From [Clostridium] clostridioforme AGR2157 (GTDB lineage Bacteria; Bacillota; Clostridia; Lachnospirales; Lachnospiraceae): a stretch of DNA of 64,000 bases. The DNA lies in NCBI RefSeq assembly GCF_000424325.1, contig NZ_AUJR01000022.1, forward strand, positions 19,168 through 83,167, in the 5' to 3' direction. Position 1 is the stretch's first letter. Every line of letters starts with the position of its first letter. The translations under genes and the position numbers were made by a program. The notes beneath the pieces are model-generated. The model ran no database searches. It was not told the DNA's origin and saw nothing but the letters and a program-made list of their open reading frames with translations. Positions 38,226-47,961 of the stretch are shown in pieces.

Positions 38226-38659
38226 AGTAAAAGCTCCCCTTTCTTACCGGATTCCATCCCGTTTCTATATTATTTTTTGGCCCGTGCTGCTGGTTGCAGC
38301 CGCTGCCTGGTTTGGGAAACGCCCCTGCAGTCAGGCGTTTCCCGGTAAAGTCTATTATAGCAACGGATTTTGATTTGGGAAGTTGAGAGTCCCTAGAATC
38401 GTTCGCCAAATTCTCCTAAAAAACGATTCTGATAGGTGAGATTTTTCTTTATACAGTTAAGGTATACGCCAGGATTCTCCCTCTGTATCCGGATGCTTTC
38501 CCTGGCCGGATTCCCGGCTACATGCTTCTTCTGACCGGATTCCCTGTCCAGCCTTTTTTCATACCCCAGTAAACAGCCATTCCTGCCGGAAGGAATAGCC
38601 GGAACTCCCTGCTGCCGTTCTCATATGTAACATAACGGCTGAGCCTCACGGTTATCTGC
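38226..38659. other. Gene-free stretch
   Basis: 434 bp between the membrane protein gene and mtnN. It holds no credible ORF. It contains a palindromic stretch near 38335-38345 and scattered CCGGATTCCC-like short repeats (38515-38555), but nothing I can assign. Confidence 0.5.
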
Positions 38660-39352
38660 TCAAAAGGAACGTACAATCTCAGTAAGCAGATTCACGCTGT
38701 GAACAATGGCCTTAGCCTCAAAAGCAGGGTAATCTACTGAGGCACTGTCATCTGCCTTATCAGAAATAGCCCTCACGATAAGGAAAGGGATGGAGTTAAG
38801 ATAGCAGGCCTGGGCAATGGCTGCCCCCTCCATTTCTGTACAATATCCTCCAAAGGTATCAGTCAGCCACTTTTTCTTTCCCTTATCAGAAACGAACTGG
38901 TCTCCGGTCACCACACGTCCTACAAAGGTGTGGATGTCCGGATTCACCTTGGAGCAACACTCCTCAGCAAGATGTATAAGACCTTCATCTGCCTTAAAAG
39001 CCAGTGTCTCCACCCTGGGTATCTGTCCCGGTTCATAGCCGAATCCGGTTGCATCCATATCATGCTGAAGTGCATCGCTGGAAAGCACAATGTCCCCGAT
39101 ATCAATTTCTGCCTTCAGTGAACCGGCAATTCCCGTGTTCACCACACCTGTTACACCATATATATCTGCCAGAATCTGGGTACACACAGCTGCATTGACC
39201 TTGCCGATGCCGGAGCGGACCACGACTACCTCCTTCCCCTCCAGCTTTCCTTTATAAAAGTCCATGGCAGCCCTTGTCTCCACCTGCACATCTGTCAACT
39301 GCGCCTTAATCATAGCCACTTCCTCATCCATGGCTCCAATAATTCCTAGCAT
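38660..39352 (-). CDS. mtnN: 5'-methylthioadenosine/S-adenosylhomocysteine nucleosidase
   Basis: Cleaves MTA and SAH to adenine plus the thioribose, serving methionine salvage and autoinducer-2 precursor formation. MLGIIGAMDEEVAMIKAQL at the start has the catalytic Glu. VVVRSGIGKVNAAVCTQ, VNTGIAGSL and EMEGAAIAQACYLNSIPFLI with the purine-binding Met-Glu follow, then RAISDKAD with the catalytic Asp. 230 aa is the standard length. Confidence 0.97.
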   Translation of the reverse strand: MLGIIGAMDEEVAMIKAQLTDVQVETRAAMDFYKGKLEGKEVVVVRSGIGKVNAAVCTQILADIYGVTGVVNTGIAGSLKAEIDIGDIVLSSDALQHDMDATGFGYEPGQIPRVETLAFKADEGLIHLAEECCSKVNPDIHTFVGRVVTGDQFVSDKGKKKWLTDTFGGYCTEMEGAAIAQACYLNSIPFLIVRAISDKADDSASVDYPAFEAKAIVHSVNLLTEIVRSF

Positions 39353-39496
39353 ATTTACCTCCTTCTGTCTTGTACTATTCTTCTATTATATAGGATGCCT
39401 GAAGATTTTCAAGTTCAAAGCCTGTTCTCACTTGACATTATCTTTTGCATAAGGCATAATCGGATATACATGAATTTATTACAGGAGGCAATACAT

Positions 39497-39739
39497 ATGA
39501 GATTTAAAACACAGGGGGTCTGTTCCAGGGAGATATCCTTTGAAGTAAAAGATAATAAACTGACCAACGTCCAGTTCGTAGGCGGCTGCTCCGGCAATAC
39601 ACAGGGCCTGTCCCGCCTCATAGAAGGCATGGACGTGGATGAGGCTATCCGAAGACTGGACGGAATCCAGTGCGGTCCCAGGCCTACATCTTGTCCGGAT
39701 CAGTTGGCTAGGGCGTTGAAACAGTTTAAAGGGCTGTAA
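39497..39739 (+). CDS. TSCPD domain protein (TIGR03905 type)
   Basis: 80 aa, containing GGCSGNTQGLSRLIEGMDVD and the name-giving TSCPDQLARAL at the C-terminus. The domain also occurs at the end of class II ribonucleotide reductases; free-standing copies have no assigned role. The ATG at 39497 follows AGGAGG by 8 bp. An upstream in-frame start at 39395 lacks a ribosome site. The Cys residues could bind metal. Confidence 0.88.
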   Translation: MRFKTQGVCSREISFEVKDNKLTNVQFVGGCSGNTQGLSRLIEGMDVDEAIRRLDGIQCGPRPTSCPDQLARALKQFKGL

Positions 39740-39745
39740 AAATGC

Positions 39746-39781
39746 TAAAGGAAAGGGGAATATATAGTTCGCCTTTCCTTT
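39746..39781 (+). terminator. Terminator after the TSCPD gene
   Basis: AAAGGAAAGG (39746-39755) pairs with CCTTTCCTTT (39771-39780) and T follows. Confidence 0.7.
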
Positions 39782-39810
39782 TGGTATATTATTTATCACA
39801 ATTTGTATAT

Positions 39811-40329
39811 TTACTCAATCAAAATTCCAGCTGTAACTGGGCTAAAACTTTCAAAATTATCATTATAAACGGCTGTGAAGACACCTCTTAACCGATAATA
39901 ATAATCCTTTTCCTGATTTTTAAAGGTTATGTTAACTGTAGGGGTATCCAATCCTTCAGGATAATCTTTTGCATAATATTCAGCATCATAATATGTTACC
40001 TGTCTCCAACGTTCGGATGTTTCATCCCATCTATCCAGATATATTGTAATGTATGCCTCATCTACTGATATGGCTAAATATCCAATGGCTACTACACCAA
40101 TATCCCCATTACCTTCATCAGAAATTGCTAAATCAGCTCTCATGAAAAAATCTCCCCTTGCTTTAGCAAATTCAGAAACCTTATTTTGTCGTATAGATAC
40201 TGGTAATAATTCAGAAACCTCGTTCACCGAGGTATAGTCATTTGGGTTATATGGTTTAGCATAAACATTCATTGTCATCATAGACAAAATAAGAATACTG
40301 CTTAAAAATGTAACTAAATACTTTTTCAT
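39811..40329 (-). CDS. Small secreted protein of unknown function
   Basis: 172 aa with a clear signal peptide (KKYLVTFLSSILILSMMTMN, cleavage after VYA). The mature part has no recognised domain but a beta-rich pattern. The ATG at 40329 follows AAAGGAGA; an upstream in-frame start at 40398 is not supported. The gene is more AT-rich than its left neighbours and lies beside a decayed IS110 copy, so recent acquisition is possible. Confidence 0.75.
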   Translation of the reverse strand: MKKYLVTFLSSILILSMMTMNVYAKPYNPNDYTSVNEVSELLPVSIRQNKVSEFAKARGDFFMRADLAISDEGNGDIGVVAIGYLAISVDEAYITIYLDRWDETSERWRQVTYYDAEYYAKDYPEGLDTPTVNITFKNQEKDYYYRLRGVFTAVYNDNFESFSPVTAGILIE

Positions 40330-40443
40330 TAGTATATCTCCTTTACTTTGATACATAACCTTCCGGGTAGCAAAAAAAGCGCAAACTACCCCTGTCAAGC
40401 TTATAAGAGTTTCTTGAACTTATCTGGAAGGTTCAGGCGGCAA

Positions 40444-41437
40444 CTACCGTGCTTTTAACTTTTTCAGGTACGCATTGATCTTGCGTTCCTTGTTGAATTG
40501 GTTGTAATAATCAGCTCCAAGATCCTTGAAAACAACTCCGTCTTTGAGGATATGGTAAATGGCTATGAGCATGGAATGGGCAACTGCGACATAGGCACGT
40601 TTAGATCCCCTATGGGCACTGATCCTCATGAACTGTGCATGGAAATAGGATTTTTTATTCTTGACAGCCGAATGTGCACAGGTAATCAGGGTTGTCCGCA
40701 AAAGAGAGTTTCCCTTTCTGGTTTTACCGGATTTTCGTTTTTTGGCACTCTCGTTATCGCCGGGGCATAACCCTGCCCATGAAGAGATATGCCTGTCTGT
40801 AGGAAAACGGCCCATGTCTGTTCCGATAACCGAAATGACAGCCTGTGCGCTGGTGTTCCCTATGCCAGAGACGTCCTGAATTGCCTGAGACGCCTGTTTT
40901 TCTTCCGGTTTCATAAAGTTGTCGATCTCCTCATCCAGATTTTTGATGTGGATGTTAAGCTCGTCAAGATGTGCCAGCAGTCCTTTCATCATACGGCGCT
41001 GCAGGGGACTCATGACACCATTGAGGTCGTCTATGATCTGTTCTTTGGTGGCTTTGAGATTATGGGCAATGATTTTTTGCTGATACATATCATCGTATTT
41101 TGCTTCGTCAATGGACGCCCCAGTAAGAAGGTATTCTAAAATACTGCGTGCGCTTTTGCCATTGATATCCGACACTGTGCCGGATGCGGGCATTGACCAC
41201 CATAGCATTCAGGTCTGAGGATTCAAGGATGTTATACAGAGGCTTCCAATAAGATGCAGTGCTCTCCATAGCGGCCATTTCGCAGCCGCCGCTTTTGAGC
41301 CAGTCAACCATTTCAAGAAGCTCTCTGGTTGTTGCACCAAACTCGCGTATTTCCTGCTTGTTGCCCTTTCGAAAGCAGGAAACGATGAGCTTTTTGTGCA
41401 CATCAATACCACAACAATTGTCGTAAATTTTATCCAT
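40444..41437 (-). pseudogene. IS110 family transposase, internally deleted and frameshifted
   Basis: The N-terminal part from 41437 reads MDKIYDNCCGIDVHKKLIVS, with the first catalytic Asp of the DEDD domain and the Glu in AMESTASYW. After VVNARIRH, near 41178-41184, the frame changes. The second frame resumes at VSDINGKSARSILEYLL and runs through the C-terminal domain with ISSWAGLCPGDNESA. The middle section with the KTDxKDA-type aspartates, about 70 residues in related proteins, is gone. A GGAGG site precedes the start. The product cannot be an active recombinase. Ends of the IS were not delimited. Confidence 0.88.
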
Positions 41438-41700
41438 AAAGGCACCTCCATTGTAAAATTTACGGCACGGTACTCTGTCTGTTATCATTTTACTGTACGT
41501 CCTTCTGCCGTAAGAGGCTGGACAGGTGGTGGTGCAAATGAGAGTACCTAAAATCAGTTTAGAATACGGGCTATAGGCCCAAAAAGAAAACGATCTTTGC
41601 CGCCGCTAATTACAGTATAAGCAATGAAAAAGATATATTCAATAACCTATCGCCTGTACAGTTTCATTTATGGTGGTGCCAAGTGTGCAGGAATAGGGGT
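41438..41700. other. Non-coding end of the IS110 remnant
   Basis: 263 bp between the IS110 start and the DUF4367-like gene, with no ORF. In IS110 elements this side can encode the bridge RNA. Several short inverted repeats are present (for example TACGGCA at 41461 and TGCCGTA at 41506), but I cannot define the RNA or the boundary. Confidence 0.35.
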
Positions 41701-42507
41701 TTAGAATGTTAATCGCTCCACAATTTGTTGAAACACAGATTCATCCATGACACCTGAAATAGAGTAATATGAGCCATCTAATACTACTGATGTATCATAT
41801 CTCAATTTTTCATCTGACAGCGTTTCTCTATGGATATCTAAATTCTCTCCAATCCATTTATTGTAAATATTAAATTTATATTGGGAATCATCCTTATAGT
41901 TATATGAAACTTTTTTATTGTACTTCGACTGTATTAAAAAAACATTTTCTTGGTTATAATTAAATTTCATATATGCTATTCCATTTTCTATATATAATCC
42001 TAAAAAATCCATGTCAGGTGGTATATATCCCAATTTAAGAGGTTTGATATTCAGCTCCTTATCAATAGCCTCATAAGCCTCATCCTCTCCATTGACCTCG
42101 GCCTTAAATGAATCATTTACAAAAATACCTTGTCCATCCCCCAACTGCTTCTCCCGATAAAAATACGACTTCGTCCCCATAGCCACCATACATCCACTCC
42201 CTGCCACAAGACAGGCAATTAAACCAATCGCAGCCAACCGCTTCCAGCCAAACCTCGGTCTGATAACCTTGGGGTGCTCTGGTTGGTTGGATTCCGGTAC
42301 ATTCTTTGACTCAGCCCTTTCTTCCTGTATCGTTGCCCAGATTTTTTCAAACTCATCTGATGATGGGGACGGAATGGGAAGGGGGACGGTCATATTCTTG
42401 ACTGCTTCAAATTCTTTTAACAGTTCTTCATCTGATATATCATCCGTTCCCCAAATCGGGCAGTCCATAGAATTGTCCTGTTCTGAATCTCTTTTATAAT
42501 CTCCCAC
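41701..42507 (-). CDS. DUF4367-like membrane protein, possible anti-sigma factor
   Basis: 268 aa. Residues 1-80 are an acidic cytoplasmic N-terminus, about 88-108 a single membrane helix (LAAIGLIACLVAGSGCMVA) and 120-268 an extracytoplasmic domain resembling DUF4367 (YIPPDMDFLGLYIENGIAYM, then VVLDGSYYSISGVMDESVFQ). This layout is common for anti-sigma factors. An ECF sigma gene reads the same way 1.2 kb upstream, but murG lies between on the other strand. The start codon is GTG with AGAGGTG. Confidence 0.65.
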   Translation of the reverse strand: MGDYKRDSEQDNSMDCPIWGTDDISDEELLKEFEAVKNMTVPLPIPSPSSDEFEKIWATIQEERAESKNVPESNQPEHPKVIRPRFGWKRLAAIGLIACLVAGSGCMVAMGTKSYFYREKQLGDGQGIFVNDSFKAEVNGEDEAYEAIDKELNIKPLKLGYIPPDMDFLGLYIENGIAYMKFNYNQENVFLIQSKYNKKVSYNYKDDSQYKFNIYNKWIGENLDIHRETLSDEKLRYDTSVVLDGSYYSISGVMDESVFQQIVERLTF

Positions 42508-42644
42508 GTGACACCTCTGTTTACCAAATCTCCTAAAGTTCCCTTTGCCTTTAGGGTTGACTTTTTGCGTTTAATGCTTACTATAATAGTAGACGTTTAT
42601 GAATGCCGGATTCACCAGCATTTCATATTCTTTAGGAGGTTTTT

Positions 42645-43715
42645 ATGAAAAAAATCATTTTAACCGGCGGCGGTACTGCCGGACACGTTACCCCCAATCT
42701 AGCCCTGCTCCCTTCACTGAAGGAGGCTGGCTACGAAATTCGCTATATCGGTTCATACCAGGGTATGGAACGCAAGCTGATTGAAAATGCGGGCATTCCT
42801 TATGATGGCATATCCTCTGGCAAGCTGCGCAGATACTTTGATATCAAGAATTTTTCCGACCCATTCCGCGTTGTCAAGGGTTACGCGGAGGCCAGACGGC
42901 TCTTAAAACGCCATAAACCGGATGTGATTTTTTCTAAGGGCGGTTTTGTTGCAGTTCCCGTGGTTCTTGCTGCCAAGCACTATAAAATACCTGTCATCAT
43001 ACACGAATCCGATATGACGCCAGGCCTGGCCAACAAAATCTGCATTCCCTCTGCCCATAAAGTCTGCTGTAACTTCCCGGAGACACTTAAGTACCTTCCA
43101 TCTGACAAGGCCGTACTTACAGGCTCCCCTATCCGTGAGGAACTGCTCCGGGGCGACCGGCTGTCCGGGCTCACTTACGCCCATCTGTCTGCCAGCAAGC
43201 CTGTACTTCTTGTCATAGGCGGAAGTCTGGGCTCCGTAGCCGTAAATACAGCGGTCCGCAATATCCTCCCCAGGCTTCTGCCCAGCTATCAGGTAATACA
43301 TATCTGTGGCAAAGGCAATCTGGATGAAAGTCTGATTGGAACAGCCGGATATGTACAGTATGAATACGTTGATGCTCCCCTAAAGCATCTTTTTGCGGCA
43401 GCCGACCTTGTCATATCAAGGGCAGGAGCCAATTCCATCTGCGAGCTTCTGACACTGCGCAAACCCAATCTGCTCATCCCTCTGTCAGCCGCGGCCAGCC
43501 GCGGAGACCAGATTCTCAATGCCAATTCCTTTGCAAAACAAGGATTCAGCAAGGTTCTGGAGGAGGAAGCATTGTCTGATAACTCCCTGTTTGATGCGAT
43601 TAACGATGTATACCTAAACCGCAATACCTATATACAGGCCATGGAGCGAAGCAGTCTGAACAATGCTGTTAAAACAGTTGTATCTCTCATTGAATCATGT
43701 GTGAAACAAAGTTAG
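42645..43715 (+). CDS. murG: UDP-GlcNAc:undecaprenyl-PP-MurNAc-pentapeptide GlcNAc transferase
   Basis: Makes lipid II from lipid I on the inner face of the membrane. The N-terminal motif [20 protein letters not shown], the [20 protein letters not shown] block, [12 protein letters not shown] and [20 protein letters not shown] are diagnostic. 356 aa is normal. AGGAGG is 6 bp from the start. It stands outside a dcw cluster and lies between genes of the opposite strand, overlapping the end of the sigma gene by 4 bp. Confidence 0.96.
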   Translation: MKKIILTGGGTAGHVTPNLALLPSLKEAGYEIRYIGSYQGMERKLIENAGIPYDGISSGKLRRYFDIKNFSDPFRVVKGYAEARRLLKRHKPDVIFSKGGFVAVPVVLAAKHYKIPVIIHESDMTPGLANKICIPSAHKVCCNFPETLKYLPSDKAVLTGSPIREELLRGDRLSGLTYAHLSASKPVLLVIGGSLGSVAVNTAVRNILPRLLPSYQVIHICGKGNLDESLIGTAGYVQYEYVDAPLKHLFAAADLVISRAGANSICELLTLRKPNLLIPLSAAASRGDQILNANSFAKQGFSKVLEEEALSDNSLFDAINDVYLNRNTYIQAMERSSLNNAVKTVVSLIESCVKQS

Positions 43716-44263
43716 GGCCAATTATCACTTTTTAGCAGTTCCTCAAGATACTTCCTGATACGGCTGACTCTGGAATAGCATGCCTTTTCTGTAATATTCA
43801 GCATAGCGCATACTTCCCTAGTCGGCCGTCCCTCTATCAATCTGAGCGTCGCAACCTGACGCCAGTTTTCAGGCATCCTCTCGATTTCCCCAAGAAGCGC
43901 CTGACATCTCTCTTTGCTGACTACATAATCCGGCAGATTGGCAGCCTTATCGTGTGCCGGATAATCCTCACTGTTATATACCTCTTCGTCCAATTCCCCA
44001 TAGCTCCTGTACTTCATCTTTCGGTGAAAATCCATACACCGGCTCTTCAGAATACGTATCAGCAGCGCCCTCTTACTTTCCTCGGACATATCCAGGGAAT
44101 ATTTATAGCGGGCATATGAGACAAATGTATCCTGTACCACATCCTCAATATAATCCAAAGGAATATCCTCGACATAAGCTATCCTTCTCAGGTATACCTC
44201 ATATTCCAGATACATTTCCTCAAACAGTTTCTTATCTTCTGAATCCATCTTCTCAATCTTCAT
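43712..44263 (-). CDS. ECF-type RNA polymerase sigma factor
   Basis: 183 aa. Region 2 is at about residues 15-80 ([20 protein letters not shown]) and region 4 at 120-175, with the [23 protein letters not shown]. There is no region 3, as in group 4 sigmas. It begins 5 bp after the HIT gene and may be co-transcribed with it. The regulated genes are unknown. The DUF4367-like membrane protein at 41701 is a candidate partner. Confidence 0.88.
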   Translation of the reverse strand: MKIEKMDSEDKKLFEEMYLEYEVYLRRIAYVEDIPLDYIEDVVQDTFVSYARYKYSLDMSEESKRALLIRILKSRCMDFHRKMKYRSYGELDEEVYNSEDYPAHDKAANLPDYVVSKERCQALLGEIERMPENWRQVATLRLIEGRPTREVCAMLNITEKACYSRVSRIRKYLEELLKSDNWP

Positions 44264-44268
44264 TGCAA

Positions 44269-44685
44269 TTACAGACAGCCTTTGATTTTATCTGCAACCT
44301 CTGTCAATTCCTCCGGCGAAGCCTTTCCCGGAATCCAACTGACCATAGCCGGACCTCCCTCATATCTTGGAATCACATGCATGTGGAAATGGAACACAGT
44401 CTGCCCGGCTGCCTCTCCATTATTCTGAACCAGATTGAATCCCGCACATCCAAGAGATTTCTTCATCGCAGAGCCAATCTTGGCACCCAAAGGAAGTACC
44501 TTGGCGGCTGTATCCCCGTCCAGTACGCATACATCTGCAAAATGCTGTTTTGGAAGGATAAGGGCATGTCCTCTGGACGCCGGTCCCAAATCCAGAATCA
44601 CGCGAAAATCCTCATCCTCATACAGAGTGGTTGACGGAATCACCCCGCCCGCTATTTTACAAAAAATACAATTGTCATCTGTCAT
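44269..44685 (-). CDS. HIT family nucleotide-binding hydrolase
   Basis: 138 aa. It starts NCIFCKIAGGVIPSTTLYED and carries the histidine triad in TVFHFHMHVIPRYEGG. Members hydrolyse nucleoside phosphoramidates or similar dinucleotides in the cytoplasm. Two cysteines in the CIFCKI motif plus a His may bind zinc. It precedes the sigma gene and follows the rhomboid gene on the same strand. Confidence 0.95.
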   Translation of the reverse strand: MTDDNCIFCKIAGGVIPSTTLYEDEDFRVILDLGPASRGHALILPKQHFADVCVLDGDTAAKVLPLGAKIGSAMKKSLGCAGFNLVQNNGEAAGQTVFHFHMHVIPRYEGGPAMVSWIPGKASPEELTEVADKIKGCL

Positions 44686-44727
44686 TCTGAAAATCCTCCT
44701 TCCGCTGCGGTTAACACAGCCTGCATT

Positions 44728-45348
44728 CTATCCAGCCATACCGGAAATTCCGGCAGCATGTTTTCTCCGATAAAGCAGGATACCTAAAATGAAGCCGGAA
44801 ATCAGGCCTCCTATGTGAGCCACATTGTCCACCCCTGCTGAAGTAAACCCATAATAAAGCGTCAGTAGAACCATTAAACCCAGCTGCCTGTTGGTTAGTC
44901 CGTCCAACTGACCATGATGAATGGCAATCACATAGACCAGACCGCCTACCACACCGAAGATTGCGCCTGAAGCTCCCGCCGACACACTGGCCGCCCCTGT
45001 CCGTACCTGGACAGCCAGGGATATACCGTTGGCAGCAACACCGCTGGCAAGGTAAAATATCAAATATTTGATATGACCCAGCGCCTTTTCCATCTTCTCG
45101 CCAAGTACCAGCAGAACCAGCATATTATTTGCCAGATGGCTGACTCCGAAGTGCAGGAACATGGCAGTAAACAGCCTGTAATACTCTCCACCAAGGATAA
45201 CAAACGGCGCAAATACAGCACCATGTTTTACCATCAATACGCCATCCTCCGTGGAGCCGATGGCCTCCAGATACAGAAATACCAATACGTTGACTGCTGC
45301 CAGCGCAATATTGACATATGGTCTGTTCCTGTTTATGCCTGTAACCAT
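44728..45348 (-). CDS. Rhomboid family intramembrane serine protease
   Basis: 206 aa with six helices. The catalytic Ser lies in GASGAIFGVVGG and the catalytic His in NVAHIGGLISGFILG; the conserved HFGVSHLANNMLVL supplies the HxxxN part. Substrates are unknown. The ATG at 45348 is close to the first helix, as expected. It is upstream of the HIT and sigma genes with a 42-bp gap. Confidence 0.95.
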   Translation of the reverse strand: MVTGINRNRPYVNIALAAVNVLVFLYLEAIGSTEDGVLMVKHGAVFAPFVILGGEYYRLFTAMFLHFGVSHLANNMLVLLVLGEKMEKALGHIKYLIFYLASGVAANGISLAVQVRTGAASVSAGASGAIFGVVGGLVYVIAIHHGQLDGLTNRQLGLMVLLTLYYGFTSAGVDNVAHIGGLISGFILGILLYRRKHAAGISGMAG

Positions 45349-45498
45349 CCGTATTCCTCACATCCTCAATGATATATAATCTTAACATACTTTAAGGGAC
45401 TTGTTAAGTGGCTTTGAAGTAATAAAGTTATTTTTTATGCCCCCTCCCCGTGCTATTTGCTATTTCTGCGACCACACTCACAGGGCTGCTGTGTGCAG

Positions 45499-47010
45499 CT
45501 AATAGAAAACATATCCGCAGTCAGCCATAAATATCTGGTCCCCCGGCTCCAGCTGTGTTGTCTCGTTTGCCTCCAGCAAACGACCTCTGACCCTGGTACC
45601 ATTGGTAGAGTTAAGGTCCGTTACGGTATAATTCCCATTGTCTTCATCTAATCTTATGTGAAAGCGGCTTACTGTATCTTTAAGAAGCACATAATCGGCT
45701 AAATCCTTGTGTTTACCAATCACAAAGGGATAATAGGATATTACAATGTCTTCATCCGAACCATTGAGGGCAGATAAACGCCGGACCTCTTCCCCTTCTG
45801 CCGGCCGTTCTGATAAAAGAACGGTCTGGAAGCATTCTTCGGCGCTGCTTTCCGGCATTTTCTGGAAACATTCATTTTTATCCTTATTCGTATACGCCTG
45901 AGACGGCTGAATGCCCAAATCCTCGTCTTCGTCATCTTCATCCTCATACAAAATTCTCCATGGGTCCTGCTCCTCATCTGAGTCTATTTCATCTCCATTT
46001 GCAGCCCTATGTCCAATGAACAGCCCATATATATTCGTGGCTGACAGTATAGCCAGTAAGCCTCCATCTATTGCTGCTAACATTTTCCAATTATCAAAGA
46101 CCGCTGTCATCCCTTTGAACATCCACAGTGCTGATGGACAAAGTACTGCCACTGACAGCCACAAGATAAACTGCCGTATAAAAACGGTTCCTTTCCATTC
46201 AGATTCAGTCCGGCCAGGGCCTTTACTTTGTTTTCTATTTAGCTTTTTACCTCGTGCATCGTCTGAGGTTTTATTTTTTTCTCTATTTCGTGCTTCATTA
46301 TTTCGCATTTCATCACTTCGTACTTCGTTCCGCTCTGTATCCGCCTCTTTCCCCTGTTCCTCTTCATCTTCCCCCTTTCGTTCCTTCTCCCAATATTCCT
46401 TTCCCCGTATTCCTCCCTGCTTCGCAAAATCTCCCTCCGGCTCCCTCAATAACTCCCTTCTCTTCCCCTTCCGCCGTTCTGACGCAATCAGCCCCAGCAA
46501 ATCATCCATTCCGCAGTTTTCCTTAAGGCTCTCCTGATAAAGTCCATAAGCCAGGACTACGCTCTCCCTGTCTTTATGGTTTATCCTCTTCAGAATATAC
46601 TGCAGGAGACGGCTCAGTTTCTCCTGGAAATTACCCTGAACGCCGGGAACCAGGCACAAACCGGTCTGGAATAATTCCGGCTCCACATAAATATATTCCG
46701 GTTCCAGCAGGACACCGCCTGCATCTAAAAGATATTCCTCCATACCATTCAATGCTGTATGTATCTGAATTAATAACTGGCATATCTCATCCCTGGTTAT
46801 AAAACGGGTCTCCAGAAGACGGCTTAACGGTTGTCTGGAAGTAATGTCATAACAATATGAGGGCTGTCCATCCTGGTATGTTATGTACATCCTCAACAGT
46901 CCGCGAATCTCGTTGTGGGCCAGCATTCTGGCTTCATATCCGGCTGTGGTCTCTGCCATCCCCGCTACCAGGTAATTGCGTTTCGCTTCTCTCCTGTAGC
47001 TAATATCCAT
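45499..47010 (-). CDS. DUF6382-type protein with C-terminal FHA domain
   Basis: 503 aa. The N-terminal 180 residues form a soluble DUF6382-like domain and about 185-265 a low-complexity Glu/Arg/Asn/Lys tract. Two membrane helices follow (ILWLSVAVLCPSALWMF and AAIDGGLLAILSATNIYGLF). The C-terminal FHA domain has the phosphothreonine-binding signatures VSRFHIRL and LNSTNGTRVRG. The FHA domain suggests control by Ser/Thr phosphorylation. The start at 47010 overlaps the end of the TadE-like gene (translational coupling). It is the last gene of the Tad locus. Confidence 0.85.
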   Translation of the reverse strand: MDISYRREAKRNYLVAGMAETTAGYEARMLAHNEIRGLLRMYITYQDGQPSYCYDITSRQPLSRLLETRFITRDEICQLLIQIHTALNGMEEYLLDAGGVLLEPEYIYVEPELFQTGLCLVPGVQGNFQEKLSRLLQYILKRINHKDRESVVLAYGLYQESLKENCGMDDLLGLIASERRKGKRRELLREPEGDFAKQGGIRGKEYWEKERKGEDEEEQGKEADTERNEVRSDEMRNNEARNREKNKTSDDARGKKLNRKQSKGPGRTESEWKGTVFIRQFILWLSVAVLCPSALWMFKGMTAVFDNWKMLAAIDGGLLAILSATNIYGLFIGHRAANGDEIDSDEEQDPWRILYEDEDDEDEDLGIQPSQAYTNKDKNECFQKMPESSAEECFQTVLLSERPAEGEEVRRLSALNGSDEDIVISYYPFVIGKHKDLADYVLLKDTVSRFHIRLDEDNGNYTVTDLNSTNGTRVRGRLLEANETTQLEPGDQIFMADCGYVFY

Positions 47011-47392
47011 CTTCTTTGACCAGTCCTTCAATTAAAGTAATCTTACGCAGAAATGTCTCCGGCCGGAACCTTCCCGCCTCAATCTCCCTTTTCCATTTTC
47101 CTCCTCTGCCTTCTCCGTATATCCTCTGTCCTTTTTCCTTTATAATAAGATTGCAGTCAGGAAAGAATAAGAGACGGCCCATATGTTCCTGCGCCCCGGA
47201 CACAGAGGCTTCCAGTTCCTTCACACTTCCATGACGGCCCTTTTCCACCGCCTCATGCAGGCCCATGGCGGCCTTGGCCTCATCATGAATACGGCCTGCC
47301 TGCTGGAGCATCACCAATATGGACAGCAATACCATGGCCATAATCCATGCGGCCTCAACCGTAAGACTTCCCTTAAGCGTTTTTCCCTTCAT
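47000..47392 (-). CDS. Small TadE-like pseudopilin
   Basis: 130 aa. The N-terminus LKGSLTVEAAWIMAMVLLSI has a prepilin-type cleavage site, G before SLTVE with Glu at +5, then a hydrophobic helix. The rest is short, polar and basic. It overlaps the prepilin peptidase gene by 4 bp and the FHA gene by 11 bp, so translation is probably coupled. It is likely a minor pilin of the Tad machine, processed by the neighbouring peptidase. Confidence 0.75.
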   Translation of the reverse strand: MKGKTLKGSLTVEAAWIMAMVLLSILVMLQQAGRIHDEAKAAMGLHEAVEKGRHGSVKELEASVSGAQEHMGRLLFFPDCNLIIKEKGQRIYGEGRGGKWKREIEAGRFRPETFLRKITLIEGLVKEDGY

Positions 47393-47946
47393 ATGAACAT
47401 CACCCCGATTCCCGCCGGAATCAGAAATGGAAGAAGAGGAATGCGCGGCCTTCCCCTGTCTGTTCCCTGTATAATCCCTTTAAACATCAAAACCATGGAT
47501 AGCAAAAAGCAAACACCTAAACCGCCTGTCAGCAAAACCAGATTTTTTACTGCCCCCAGATAAATGCCCGATATCAGAAAAAACCATCCATCTCCTTTTC
47601 CCACAGCCTCGTTTGTTATCCAGGAAAGAAACAGCAGTCCTCCGCCTACAGCCATGGCCATGGCTGTATCCTTAAGCTGACCAGCCACCAAACCAAAAGG
47701 CAGCTGGTATCCGGAATCCTGATATATGATTGCTGTATCCAGCATAATATACATACATCGCAGAACGGCTCCTGCGGCTCCCGATATCACAATCAGGCTG
47801 AGCTTTATCCTGTGATTCCTCATATCCTGCCACGCTCCAATTAACAGCATCATAAGGAAACCGCAGCGCAGCATTACTCCTGCTATTTCATGTCCTGCTG
47901 TTAACTGTTCTGTCAAATCACCATTAAATATCCCCAAACAAACCAC
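47389..47946 (-). CDS. Prepilin peptidase, A24 type (TadV/CpaA-like)
   Basis: Membrane aspartyl protease that trims pilins, 185 aa with about six helices. The two catalytic Asp motifs are present: GAWQDMRNHRI and the GxGD motif as VGKGDGWFF. It is located among TadE-like genes, the usual place for the Tad-specific peptidase. Confidence 0.88.
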   Translation of the reverse strand: MVCLGIFNGDLTEQLTAGHEIAGVMLRCGFLMMLLIGAWQDMRNHRIKLSLIVISGAAGAVLRCMYIMLDTAIIYQDSGYQLPFGLVAGQLKDTAMAMAVGGGLLFLSWITNEAVGKGDGWFFLISGIYLGAVKNLVLLTGGLGVCFLLSMVLMFKGIIQGTDRGRPRIPLLPFLIPAGIGVMFI

Positions 47947-47961
47947 ACCCCCGTCCCCACA

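Noticed and set aside
45911..46537. 208-codon Ser-rich plus-strand ORF
   Set aside because: Antisense of the Glu/Arg/Asp-rich tract in the FHA protein, which turns into serine-rich sequence on the other strand.
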